Below, in pieces: positions 25,141 to 38,325 of a DNA stretch of 64,000 nt. The translations under genes were made by a program, and so were the position numbers. The DNA comes from Epiperipatus broadwayi (taxonomy: Eukaryota > Onychophora > Udeonychophora > Euonychophora > Peripatidae): NCBI GenBank assembly GCA_028023455.1, contig JAQFVV010012404.1, forward strand, positions 12,821,421-12,885,420, written 5' to 3'. The first letter of the stretch is position 1; every line of letters starts with the position of its first letter. The notes beneath the pieces were generated by a model that saw only the letters and a program-made list of their open reading frames with translations, did not search any database and was not told where the DNA came from.

Positions 25141-25790
25141 AGTGTATTAAGTTGAGGTGATGATTGCTATCATCCCAGGTTCACCACTTTTAGTTTTACT
25201 GTATGTAATTTTAAACATAATACAAAATATGTTAATAACAACAATAAATCATATTTCAGCAATACATTAATTATATAATAAAAATATCGATTATATAACA
25301 TTAGATACTCATATATATATATATTTATCTATATACTATTTCCCTACCTTTTCCCTTTTTTAATGCTATTTTTTAGTTTGATTTTTTTATTTCCTATAAT
25401 GTTGTAAGCTTTTAATAGATAAATTATTGAATAATTTAGAATATAGTGATTTCTTACTCTAGTTCTATATTTATCACAATATTTTGAATACATCTGTTTT
25501 TCTTAGACCATATTTCAAAGTGTTTTATACAAGGTTTTTTAAAAGTACTATCAAATTTTTTCTCTCTATAATTATATATTCAAGAAGTTGATTGAATAAC
25601 AAAATAATATTTTTGTATCCAATTATATATATATAATTTTCTTTAATTAAATCAATTATTCTTTTTTGCAGTAATGCCAATCTATTAATATTAGAAGAGC
25701 TTGAAAAACCATTAAGTGATATTTCATGTCTCTGTAAAGATTCATATAAAGATTTATATATATATCAATAATAATATTTAAAAGAACAAT
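25140..25790. other. A/T-rich spacer, nothing recognised
   Basis: Contains short TA repeats near 25310 and 25625. No coding sequence or repeat end was found. Confidence 0.45.
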
Positions 25791-25803
25791 ATCTTTGATT
25801 TTG

Positions 25804-26306
25804 ATAAACAGAGCAAAACTCTCCATACAGTATTGCCACCTGTGCTAAACAGAGTAATCAATGGATGCCAGAAGGCTTGTGCATAAAATCCCTATCTAAT
25901 GCCTACTCATCCAATATCCCCAGACTAGTTTCTGGCTTGTGGCCTTCGTCAGTGAGGAGCTTTGGATCTGAGAGCACTGCATCTAGATCTTAGGATCTAA
26001 TGCAACCCTCTAGCAACCACCTTTTATCTCTACTTAACTACAAATCTATGAGAATGAAATTGAAAACACAGAAAATATTTTCAATCTAAGCTCAATAGCT
26101 TATATAGTCATATGGGTCTGAACTCAGTTCAGCACCCATACATTTTGGTGTCTTTGGCTCTTTTACAACCATAGCCATCACTATCCTATTAGGCAGGATT
26201 GGTGTTAAACCATTAAGCATCACATGATCACATTTCCTATACTAGCACATTAATTGTTGATAAACAGAGCAAAATTCTCCATACAGTATTGCCACCTGAT
26301 CATGTG
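25804..26306 (-). mobile_element. Hammerhead-ribozyme retroelement (retrozyme-like), insertion 1
   Basis: The element is about 503 bp and is bounded by a perfect 13-bp direct repeat, ATCTTTGATTTTG (25791-25803 and 26307-26319). Its first and last roughly 45 bp are direct repeats of each other (GATAAACAGAGCAAAA at 25803 and 26259), giving a 456-bp period, so it is one unit plus the start of a second. The minus strand carries a hammerhead core at 25916-25959. No protein is encoded. This fits a retrozyme or the repeated end of a Penelope-like element copied from a multimeric RNA. Insertion 2 at 48875-49735 has the same period. Confidence 0.65.
25916..25959 (-). ncRNA. Type I hammerhead ribozyme core
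   Basis: On the minus strand: CUGACGA (25946-25952), a GGC/GCC stem II with CACAA loop between A residues, GAAAC (25928-25932), a two-base loop, and GUC as cleavage triplet (25923-25925). UCCUCA before the core pairs with UGGGGA after GUC (6 bp with one U-G) as stem I. All conserved core positions of CUGANGA...GAAA...NUH are met. Weak points are the A-A mismatch at the base of stem II and a two-pair stem III. Confidence 0.6.
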
Positions 26307-26344
26307 ATCTTTGATTTTGTAGAATATTGTTATAAAATATCTAA

Positions 26345-26660
26345 ATTTATTAATTAATAATCTTTTTCTTCTATGATCATTCCAAGATATCTAATATATT
26401 TTACTTGTTCTACTATTATACATTTGTTCTCGTTACATATTCCATTATCGTCATGTATACACTCATGTGAATGCATGGGTATTTCTTTCCCAAAGCATTC
26501 AAAGACAATTTTGTTCAAACTTTCTTGATATTCTTTAATTGCAATATCAATATTGTTATTTACACTCATAATAACAGTATCTTCTGCATATCGATCCTTC
26601 AATATTAATATTTCCTAGATCATTTATGAAAATCAGAAACAACCCATTTTGTTTTTTAAC
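26345..26660 (-). pseudogene. Jockey/I-like reverse-transcriptase fragment
   Basis: The minus strand reads NGLFLIFINDLGNI, then after a frameshift RYAEDTVIMSVN (the YADD motif as YAED, with the second aspartate kept), then IAIKEYQESLNKI and, near the end, QVKYIRYLGMIIEEKDY. The order FINDL, YADDT, YLGMIID is standard for the RT palm and thumb of non-LTR elements, and the C/H-containing stretch before YLG is typical of the Jockey/I group. This is a different lineage from the RTE copies. The fragment is about 100 residues, truncated on both sides. Confidence 0.7.
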
Positions 26661-27430
26661 TATATTTAACAAAGGAAGCATGCAAAATCACAATTTCTTT
26701 CTGATAAAAACTCTGATTATTTATAAAATTAATATGCTTTATTTCAACATATGCTTATAGGCATATATTGTAATAAAATTTATATTTTAGAAGTTATAAG
26801 CTTTTAGTATTTCGAAATTATAAGCTTGGTTTGAGCATACCTGCATTTTTGGAATAATACTTCATATTGTAGAAAACATCTTTCCCCCTCCCCACATACT
26901 TCTGCTCTTCATGCCATCATTATTGTAATAAAATTTGTATTTTAGAAGTTATAAGCTTTTAATATTTAGACTGTTCTCACCATAATTTTGAATTCTAAGG
27001 ATTGCTCAAAGTAACTTCTGATACATTAAGTGATCCTGCTGTGGATTATTTGGTATCATTTATCACTTGGATGTGTGAATGATGGTTTTGGACAGTCCTC
27101 AGAATTCAAATGGTGGTGAGCACAGTCTAAATCAGCATCAACATTTTTTTGTATAGTTATATGACTATATGTTTTTTGAAAGGATAGATCAGTCAATAAA
27201 ATAAGATTATACAGTGGAGGATTTCTTGTGAGATCTAGTTTGGTGTTTTTTAATTTAAGAATTCCTAGCTGTATCAACAAAAGAATAATGATATTAAAAC
27301 TTATTTTGCACAATGATATCTGATGTCCATGTTTATACTCCAAAATTAGATTAGAATGATAAATGTACTAATGCTAGATAGCATTATTACATGAATAGAT
27401 CTTAGAGAACTCATATAATATAATGATAAA
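26660..27430. other. Spacer with short duplicated segments
   Basis: TATTTTAGAAGTTATAAGCT occurs near 26785 and again near 26938, each with a preceding ATTGTAATAAAATTT. No gene is recognised. Confidence 0.5.
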
Positions 27431-27439
27431 TGTAACTAT

Positions 27440-28945
<1,506 letters not shown>

Positions 28946-29083
28946 CTACCTGTGGCAGTTTCCAGCTTGCAACCTCTGTGCTGAGCTCCCAAGAAACCTC
29001 TGTTATTAGAAGAAGGAGGGGTGTGGAGGACAATTCCTGGCCTTGTTACTTGAGGTGAATGACTTATATTCAAGTTTTATCAG

Positions 29084-30442
29084 ATGAATAAAAAAAATTT
29101 TGAATTTTCTGCTAATAGCAAGAGACTTTTAAATATCATTACTGACAGCAACATGGCTGACAGCAGTTCATCATATCCCATTGATAACTCCTTAGAAAAC
29201 TTCTCACAACTTGAAGAAATCACATTAGATAACAAATTATCAAATATTTCAAAAATTTATAATAGTAACAGAAATGAAATCAATTTTTCTAACACAGAAA
29301 CTTCCAAAAACACCCTCAATCATAATTCTAAACATATTGCAAATTCCCTTTTGCCGCTAGACATTGACAATAATGTACATTCACATGGTGAAAAAAATGG
29401 GAAAAACTAACACCAATCAAAGAAAAAGATTTAAAAGTAAACTCTTCAGCAAAAGAAGTCACAGTTAGTGTTAATTATTCCCAGGGAAGCACCCCAAAAG
29501 GCAATATATCTAAGAACTCTAATTCCTACTCCAATGCTTTAATATCTAACATATATATGCTCCCATCACTAAATTTTCAAAAACTAATGACTCCCACAAT
29601 ACAATAGTAAACATAATGGAAATTGAAGAAAAAAACACACTGGAAATGTCTCAAGACCATCATAAAAATGAATTTACTATACAAAATTTTAGTGAACAAC
29701 AATATAAAGATTTGAATCTAAGATTTAACCAAACAATTCCCACTGTCCTATATATATCTTTTATCAATTACAACAATGGTAAAGCCATCATAATCACCAC
29801 CACCAACAGTAAATGTGATCTGCTCAAGTTCCCATTTGAACCATTTTGCTCCTTAATCAAAGACAAAAAACTCGGGAAGGGAATCAATAGAATATTATTC
29901 CACCCCAATGACTAATATATCACCATTGAATTTGTGAATTGGCTAAGCAGGAACAATTTCATTAGTTTAGTTAGAATGCTGGGAGATTGATTTATCTGCT
30001 TCATTGACATGTCAAGACCCATTAGAATAAATGAAAAAATTAAAAACTGCATCTTAGATTTTGATAGAGACCATCTGCAGAGCATTCTTGCCCTATTTGG
30101 AACCATAACAAGTTTAACTATCTACCCGAGGAGAGAGCAGGAGGCCAAATTCTATCTAACTCAGCCAGATTCAACATAACATTGAAAAAGGGATTTGGCT
30201 CCTTGGACATACCAACTGTGGAACTGTGCAAGGGCTCTCCAATGATCATCTCCCTCTATGGTGTCAGACTCCAGTGTTTTTACTTTGCTGAGCGAACTCA
30301 CCTCATCAGAGATTGTCCAGCCAGGACTTGTTCCTTGTGTGACCTAAAGAAAACCCACATCCACAGGTGCAATGGAAGTATTGAGAATACCCCAGTGATC
30401 AGCTCTAATTACTTGAAAGCAATCAGTGGGGATAATACATAA
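29084..30442 (+). pseudogene. LINE ORF1 (gag-like, zinc knuckles), frame-broken
   Basis: The ATG at 29084 opens an Asn/Ser-rich N-terminal region of 108 codons (SANSKRLLNIITDSNMADS). Further segments are at 29616-29915 (EFTIQNFSEQQYKDL, then PTVLYISFINYNNGKAIIIT) and 29930-30170 (NWLSRNNFISLVRML, FIDMSRPIRINEKIKN). At 30182-30442 it reads GFGSLDIPTVELCKGSPMII, then a knuckle region: C-FYF-AERTHLIRDC, where the second cysteine of CX2CX4HX4C has become F, and a second C-X2-C...H...C array with RTCSLCDLKKTHIHRC. ORF1 proteins of this kind coat the LINE RNA. Stops between the blocks show it is inactive. Confidence 0.6.
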
Positions 30443-31380
30443 ATTATCAATGATAAAAATACTGTCCATGAAAACTTAGCTCCCACAAACAAACAAAAGA
30501 TATATGTAGTTAATTTATTAACAAACACTACAATGAAACAACTCCACTAGCAATCTCTGGTCAAGGGGAAAAAATAAAACTTTCCTTACAAAAACAAAAA
30601 ACAGCCATAAGCTCATCACTAGATAATGAATCCTTTCTAATTGACAATGAATCTCATTTTGAAGACTCTGGAGGAGAATGCAATGGCAGCACAGACAGCA
30701 CACTTACAGGATATAAAACAAAATTCTGAAGATAACAGCGAATAACCAGCCTGATACTCTGCAGATGGTGAAAAGGCTGCACCCTATAGCCAAGGCACTT
30801 CAATGTCCAATCCAAAGCCATCTGACCTTACAAAAAATAGATATAAAAACCAGAACCATATCAAAGAAAATAACCTACAAGATGAAAGCATTTCCAGAGG
30901 TGCTCCTGCAATTCTCGGAAGTGGTGTTTCATCCACAAATGATACCAGAGATGACATATCTAGTGATTCCCCAACTCCTAAGTCAAAATCATCCCAACCC
31001 AGGTTTTCTAAGCAGATCAAGAGAAAATCCCGGTCAAATCACAAGTACAGTCTCAAAGAAGATGTGATCCTCAGGGCCAAAAGATAACCAAATTTCTGAC
31101 AGTGGTGAGAAGTGAGAGCCTCAGCCCATAAGAATAAATAAAATGTTAGACATCGGATATGCAAAATGTTCAACACTTTGAGGAAGCGAGCAACCATGAT
31201 AACCGGACGTATTGTTTCACTAATCATGAAGACAACTGTGAACCAGAAATACACCTGGACCATCATATGGCCTCTGATGGTCCAAGTGATTTCTATGTAG
31301 AGCCTCCAGGCCCAGCCTTTGAGACCCAGAGAAAAGGACCATTTACCTTTGACAGTGCTTAATGTGTTTCTGGAGGGGGA
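30443..31380 (+). pseudogene. ORF1 C-terminal/disordered region remnant
   Basis: Broken frames continue in a Ser/Lys/Pro-rich style (for example SRGAPAILGSGVSSTNDTR, SSDSPTPKSKSSQP near 30890-30990), which suits a disordered ORF1 tail between the zinc knuckles and ORF2. The base composition is less A/T-rich than the neighbouring DNA. No domain is recognised. Confidence 0.4.
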
Positions 31381-31389
31381 TGCAGAACC

Positions 31390-31870
31390 TCACAAACTAC
31401 ATTGCTTAAATGATCATCATTGAACTAAAAATCCATGGGATTAATCCCATTACTTGAGTTTTTGCCATCAGGCAATGGTTCTTACAAAACCAACCAGATA
31501 TTTTGCTTCTGGGTGAAACTAAATATTACACCCATTCTGATAGCAGGATAAGAGACATTTTGAACAAACTGGGATATGTTGAATTCTCTATTGGCCTCTC
31601 TGCATCTGGAGAGATCAGAATCTTTATCAACAGCAAATTTCCACCACATGACTTTAAAATTCTTTTAATCTAAACTACAAAGGAAATATCTTCAATGTAA
31701 TATATGTTTACACCAACAATTCCGATTCCAACTATGTAAAATTAACACTTACCATAAACATGATGCTAGCAACCAATCCTTGGCCATCACTACTATTGGG
31801 TGATTTCAAACAGAAAACTTCTTTCTGCAGTTATAAACACAATACTGAACTAATATTAAAATAAAAATGA
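31390..31870 (+). pseudogene. LINE ORF2 endonuclease start, truncated
   Basis: Plus-strand blocks are ELKIHGINPIT near 31420, then RQWFLQNQPDILLLGETKYY near 31480, with the E of GET as the expected catalytic glutamate. Then RDILNKLGYVEFS, SASGEIRIFINSKF, NVIYVYTNNSDSNYVKL and, near 31790, LLLGDF, the GDFN motif of APE nucleases. Frameshifts separate them. The sequence turns abruptly A/T-rich near 31880 with no RT following. Confidence 0.65.
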
Positions 31871-31879
31871 GCAAAATGC

Positions 31880-32290
31880 TTTAGACATTTAAGAACAATA
31901 TGGCAAAATTTATAGCATAATTCTATTTTTTTTTAAAGATACACTGCATCAAACTCTTGTTAAATTTATCATGCCAATGTAAATAATGTTAATTGAGCAA
32001 AAAGGTGTATAAAAATTTTCTTATAATTTAATAACTGATTTGAAGAGAGACAATTCATTTTTCCATAATAGTCTCAATAGTTTTCTTATTGTACTTAAAA
32101 TAAATATTCACAGATAAAATATTAATTATTTAAATAAAAAATATTCTAAGTAAATTAATTAAATATAAATAGAATAGTTTGAGATTTTTATTAAAATAAT
32201 TATCATAATCTTAATTAACTTTGTTTCTATTTAGTAAAATCTAATGCATTTATTATTTCGAAGTATATTTCATTTCAACATACTTTTTAA
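31880..32290. other. A/T-rich spacer, nothing recognised
   Basis: No coding sequence or repeat is evident before the hairpin at 32294. Confidence 0.45.
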
Positions 32291-32293
32291 TAA

Positions 32294-32504
32294 TGACTAA
32301 TTAATATATATATGCTCTGCACACAGATAATGAAACTATTAATTGTCTGTGAAATTATTAAAATTTACCACCAAGCGCTTTCGGGACAGTTTATAGTCCC
32401 ATATTCATGTCCCGAAAGCGCTTGGCGGTGAATTTTAATAATTTCACAGACAATTAATAGCTTCATTATCTGTGCGCAGAGTACATATATATATATATTA
32501 ATTT
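32294..32504. repeat. Long hairpin MITE, arms about 95 bp
   Basis: The arms are nearly perfect complements; the inner part ACCAAGCGCTTTCGGGACA faces TGTCCCGAAAGCGCTTGG, and the outer part contains GCACACAGATAATGAA. The loop is about 20 bp. Both edges merge into TA repeats and ATTAAT. It has no coding sequence and would form a long stable fold-back if transcribed. Confidence 0.8.
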
Positions 32505-35200
32505 ATTTTAAACGTTAATGAAATAAAATCTTAACTATTTCTATAGTGACTAATATCAATTTATTTTAGTAATTACAATTTTTTTCCCCTATCTGTCAGT
32601 GCTTTTATATTTTGAATATTCACAATACTTATATAGTGTTTTTTTTAATTTGACGCTTTTTAAATTTTTATTTTGATGCTTTTTTAGGTTAGCATCTTTT
32701 TCAATTTAACACTGTTCGATGGGGGGGGGGGTGTCCTTCCTTGCTTATCAATGTAGCACTGAATACAAGGTATGTGCATATTACATTAAAAAAATCAATT
32801 TCTGAGTGAATATCCTATTAAGATATATATATTTTTAATAGAACTTCAGAGTGATTAAAAATTGTATATATTGAGAAAACGATTTTCAGTATGCAATGGA
32901 ACTATAAATCTGCTATATTTTGTTCCAAGACCCAAGTAGATGATATTAATTAGTAGATAGTAGTTATATTTCGTTTACTGTACTGTTCTATATATATACA
33001 TGTCATTTTTAAACCCACACATATATAGAACATTGATAATTTATTATATGAATAACACACATCTACAATACAACTTAATTAAACCTATAATAGATAAACA
33101 ATTTAAAATTATAAACCAAAATAATTTTTTTAAACAAAAAAGAATAAAACAGACAACACATATATTTAAATATGCATGTACTAATGTATTTATATATGTT
33201 TACTACACTTTCTTAAAATTTAAAAGTAAAATAAATATATTGTTATAAAGAAATTTTTTTTCTTTTCATTATTTTACGAAAGTACAATTAAACACATTTG
33301 GTAAACTTCAGAAATACAATTTTATTTCATTGGAATTACAGTAAATTAGTAATTGCACGTCATGAACTTTCAGACGCTCGGTAGCATTGTTATCACCATT
33401 ATCTTTAAGCTTTAAAACAATTTCAAATGAAATTTTTTTTTTTTTTTTAAAAATAAAAATAAAATCATCTGTTAAGATTTGTTTATGGAAAGAAATTATT
33501 AAGATCATAAATATAGATTATAATTATTTAGTTCCTATGCGTTTAAAGAGTGCAAACTTCAAGTGTATATTCGAAAAGATTGAAAGAATTTGTTAGGATT
33601 GCCATTAATTTTTTAATATTTAAAGTTTCATTATTTTTTTTTTAAAAAGACTTTAGTTATATATAGTAATGCAAAAAAAATGGGTCCATATTATTTAATG
33701 AAAATCTGAGATTTGTCACACAAGATGGTGACTGTCACAATGAAAAATTTAATACATGTATAAATTTACAACTTTATATTTAAATTACAAATTTAATATT
33801 CTTATTTTTTATTTGTATTTACCATTTATTTTATTTTAATAGTATATAAATGAAATATCAGATACTGAGTGACTGAATGTGGTAACTCTACTATATACAA
33901 CTTTCATATTATAGGAAATAATTCAATAAAGCTTATACAATGCCAACAACTTTTAAAATCAATATTATATATTTGTAAATATAAATATTTCTTCCATTTT
34001 CTTTTTAGAACATGACTTTTAGTTTTAAACTAACTTTATTAGATTTACTGTATAGACGACTTTTATTTAGTCTTTTCTATACAATATGAAATCGACTTGT
34101 TTCTTCTTGATCCAACACTGAATTCCATCACTGATTAGTGGTATTTTTTTAAAATTCAAGCATAGTTGACTAGTTATATATAAATAAAAAGGCAGATAAC
34201 ATCTAAAGTGCTTTTCTATACTTTAAAGTTAAATAATGGATGCTCATTAGAATGTGACATTTCTCTCACTAGCAATAAATTCACATTACAATCATGTTAC
34301 TATAATTAGTGTTTTGGTATTCATTTGGTCAACTAGAATATTAGCCTGGAATCTTTGTTTAAATTACTAATAGCTAGCTAATCATTTACAGGTCATACTG
34401 GGTGACCAGTTATGTTGGTTACAAGCCAGTTATTAAAAAAAAAAATCCTTAGCCTGATTATGACCTAAAAATTTTTTCAAGTTTCACTTAGCTCAGATTC
34501 AAATTTCTAGTCACGATCTTTCAGATGAATGCGTTAAATTTCGACTCCACGAAGCCCTTTTTCTATTCTTGAAGTCAACTAGTGAGCTTGAATGTTATGT
34601 AATTTCAATTTAAATGTATTTTTTTTTCTGGAAGTCACAATCAAATAAATTAGCAGTATAATTAAACATGAGATTCTTTTTACTCAATGATTCCTCAAGA
34701 AAAAGATACTTTGCTCAGATTTAATTACAATACTGAAAATATCACTACAGATCACACTGAAGGCGGTGTGAGAAATCTTTTAACTTTTAATAAGCTGTAA
34801 ATCTAAAAATGACAAATATTATATGTGTGAGACATCTGATTACAAATTAAAAACAAAAACAAAACAAGGACGAGTATAAATCTTTTAGTAAATTATATTA
34901 TATTACCCAGTCAATGCTGTAATTTTAGATGCTGTTTGGTAATTATTAGTATTTTTTTAAAAATGAAAACTTAAAATTTTAATATAATTATAAAAAAAGG
35001 TGAAAGTAAAGTAAAAATATTAACTGTTTTATTTTTTAAAATATTTATTAATAATAATACATATATAGAATAAAAGATCATATACTGTATATCAAATTTT
35101 CTAAAAATTAGCTTTGCATTAAGTACGCAAATCAATTTGTGAGCGTCAAATACATCCACATATGATACATACTGATCCATTATTCTGATTAATTGATGTA
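32505..35200. other. A/T-rich spacer, no gene recognised
   Basis: Contains a poly-G run near 32720 and T/A homopolymers. Several 60-80 codon frames here are Lys/Asn/Ile/Phe-rich and look like chance. Confidence 0.5.
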
Positions 35201-35699
35201 TTATAATGCTGTCTTTTAATTCTTTTGCAGAAAACTTTTCTGAAATATTTCAATACTATCCCTATGTATTCTATTCTCCACATATCTTTCTAATGGAAAC
35301 AAGTGACGTTATACTTCTTGAGAATGACTTTGAGATAATCCAAGTAATGTAAATAGTGTCCATCACCTTTCCCATGAAGATCATGTTTAAGTCTATTATA
35401 AAACAGCTTTTTAGAAAGTTATGTATCGTTCATTTGTTGTACATTCCATTACAATGAAAGTGTGATTTTACATTAGTGAATTCTTCAATATTATTTTGAG
35501 CATATTGAAAAACATATTGATTGATTTTATAATATTGCTATTATATTTCTAAAATTTTATGGATTATCATGCAACTTTTTTAATGTCTTTATATTGAACC
35601 AATTTCACATATAGCTAATTTAGTTATAGTAATTATTTCTTTACAATGAAATACATATTAAAGGGAGCAGCAGTACATTTGAGTCTTTGTTGTATCTCA

Positions 35700-36440
35700 A
35701 CATCTAAATCCATCTTTCTATTTATAAAATACCTAAGTATTTAAACTGGCTTCCATACTCAAGTTGCTAACTATCCAAGCTAAATATTGCTGAGAATTTT
35801 TTTGTCACTGACTGATAAAGAATTTGAGTTTTTTGAACATTAATTATTAAACCAAAGTCTATAAATATTGCATTCAAAACTTTAAGTATATTCTGTAATT
35901 CATCTTTTGAACTGGTAAAAATAGCAGAATCATTAGCATTTTGTAAATCCAGAATCTTAAAAAGATGAAGTTCTCGTTTCTGCTTTTAATTTATCCGAAT
36001 TAAAAATTCCATCATCAAATTATGTACCACATCTTGATCTCTGTTTTATCAATCCACTTATATTTAGTTCCAAATATCACCATCATAAAAATTTAATATA
36101 ATGATGGAGGAAGTCTTGTTTAATACCAGTTTTTAATTTTAAATGCTTCAAATTTTTTACTTATAATAATATCACTTCATTTCATTTCTTCTTGTAGAAA
36201 CAATATAATATAATACATTTTGGTGGGAAAACAACTCATTTCAAACAATATTATGGATCTGTTTGATTCATTAAGTCAACTGCTTGATCAAATCATTAAA
36301 AACCATATTTATAAAACACTCTTTTATTCGTGCACTTCCTTTGCATTTGCCTGGCAACAAAAGCCATGTCTATAATGCTTCTTGATTTACTAAGATTACA
36401 TTGAGTCTCTAGTAACAATTCACCAATGACTAATCCTTGA
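35700..36440 (-). pseudogene. RTE reverse-transcriptase remnant (copy B)
   Basis: Minus-strand blocks are SQCNLSKSRSIIDMAFVARQ near 36330-36400, FNSDKLKAETRTSSF near 35970-36000, the active-site region now LQNANDSAIFTSSKDELQ (catalytic YADD decayed to NAND at 35929-35940), then ILKVLNAIFIDFGLIINVQK, TQILYQSVTKKFSAIF. The motif order and the KTQ(V/I)LYQ block identify the RTE/CFDP2-associated RT. With the first active-site residues replaced and stops upstream, it cannot function. Confidence 0.75.
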
Positions 36441-38119
36441 AGATATCTTTTCTATAGTGACTAATAATAATATTTAATGATAAGTATTGAAATTTTGTCC
36501 ATTTTCTTTATTAATAAAAATTGAAACTTCAAAATTAACTTTAAGGACATATGACATAATTTCACGAAATCTTATATTTCTAAAAAATTCCAGCACTTTT
36601 CAAGTTAATATATCACCACTATATTTCACCATATTTTAAATCTTTTCCAAGAATTTCTTCAGAATCTGCAGCATTTCCATTTTTAACATAACAAAGAGCT
36701 GCATATCATTATTCTAAATGAGTAGATAAAATTGATATATTACTAACAGTTGCCATTTTATTTCTTGTATCATTATTCAAAAAATACTACTTCCACTTAT
36801 ACAAAATATCATTATCATCATATAAAAGAGAGCCATTTCTGGATTTAATAGAATTGTAATACCATTTTGCAAATCTATATGCTGCTTTGCACATTAAAAA
36901 AAGACCAAGAGTGACTTATGATTAGCAAATATTTGTATCTTTGCAGTTTAATCCACCAATTATTTTTATTCTTTCTTGTTAATTATTAAATTTTCTGTTT
37001 TCAAATCTCTATAATTGTTATGAAGCTCCACATTTAATTTATTATTATGTTAAGCAGAAAATACCATGTTTTCTTTTAATCAAATTTACATATACTAAGA
37101 TAATTGTCAGAAAACCAGTCATAATTCTATTTTTCAGTGAATCCAAGAATAGATTTACTTGTATTTATAACACCCTCCTTAAGTGAAATCCATGCTTCAG
37201 TAATATAACAATCCTAAACGTCAAAATTAGCACTTTCAATGTTTAATAACTATTAAAATTTAGTATGTATAGTAGATAGACATTTCTGAAGAAGCTACTT
37301 CAACTTTTTGGAAATATGATTAAAATAAGCCCTACTTTTTTAATGCAACTATCATTACTCTTAGAGTGAATTAATCTATGTTCTGTACAGCAATTTTAAA
37401 TACTCACACAATATAAACTTTTATTTTGTTTTCTAACTATAATGTAATCTATTATGGATGCATTCATATTTCTTTAAAGCAATTTTCTGCCTAAACAATG
37501 TATTTGTGATAGTCAATTCATGTGTCGTAAAAAAATTTACTAACATTAGACCTTTGAATTTACAGTACCTATATGGTTATTTTCAATAACTTTTAGTCAA
37601 AACATATTGCTGCACAAACATATACATTTCTTCAAGAAGTATAATAACTACTCTTTTTTATTGCATTGCCAAATGTATACCATATAATACTAAATTGTCC
37701 ATTCACTTTACTACTGTTGCAATGTTTTATTTATCACCCTTTTTTACACTTTACAGTTTCGATTGCCCCAGCAATCTTCTTCAGAAATTTATATCTCCTA
37801 GCTTCAACTCTAAATTCAAATTTTAAAAATTTTACTATTATACTTTTAGTACTTCCCTCTTTAAATTCTACACTTATATTATTCTTTTTAATATTCTTTA
37901 TATGCTCCATACATCCACTCATATATCTATATCAATGTTTTTTCTTTCTTCTTATCCAAGCTCTATTTCCAGTATTCCTTTATCTTCTTCAAGAAGTATA
38001 ATAACTTCTCTTTCTTATTGCATTGCCAAATGTATATCATATAATACTAAATTGTCCATTCACTCTACTACTGTTACGCAATGCTTTATTGACCACTTTT
38101 TTTATAGTTTACAGTTTTG

Positions 38120-38325
38120 ATTGACCCAGCTTCTTCAGAACTTTATATCTCCTAGCCTCAACTCTAAATTCAATAATATAAGTGTAGAATTTAAAGAGGG
38201 GGGGGGTACTAAAAGTATAATGGTAAAATTTTTAAAATTTGAATTTAGAGTTGAGGCTAGGAGATATAAAGTTCTGAAGAAGATTGCTGGTGCAATCGAA
38301 ACTGTAAACTGTAAAAAAGGGTGGT
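38120..38325. repeat. Inverted repeat joining family 3 units
   Basis: ATATCTCCTAGCCTCAACTC near 38147 and its complement GAGTTGAGGCTAGGAGATAT near 38249 form arms of about 60 bp around a short spacer with a G run (38202-38210). The two open frames here are mirror images of the repeat. Confidence 0.75.
38272..38308 (+). ncRNA. Hammerhead-like motif, family 3
   Basis: CUGAAGA (38274-38280) fits CUGANGA; one extra A precedes a 6-bp GAUUGC/GCAAUC stem II with loop UGGU; then GAAAC and GUA. AGUU before the core can pair with AACU after GUA as stem I. The extra A between the core and stem II and a near-absent stem III weigh against efficient cleavage. The minus-strand copy at 37754-37784 keeps the same core; the one at 38112-38140 has lost part of stem II. 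Confidence 0.4.

Larger units (their letters stand above)
28946..31880 (+). mobile_element. Two-ORF APE-type LINE, 5' part only
   Basis: A less A/T-rich leader (28946-29083) precedes an ORF1 with a nucleocapsid-type zinc-knuckle region, and then ORF2 starts with an APE endonuclease that is lost after about 130 residues near 31880. The order leader-ORF1-endonuclease is that of an L1/Tx1- or I-like element. It is distinct from the single-ORF RTE copy into which it seems to be inserted. It lacks its 3' end rather than its 5' end, which is unusual for a LINE. Confidence 0.65.
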
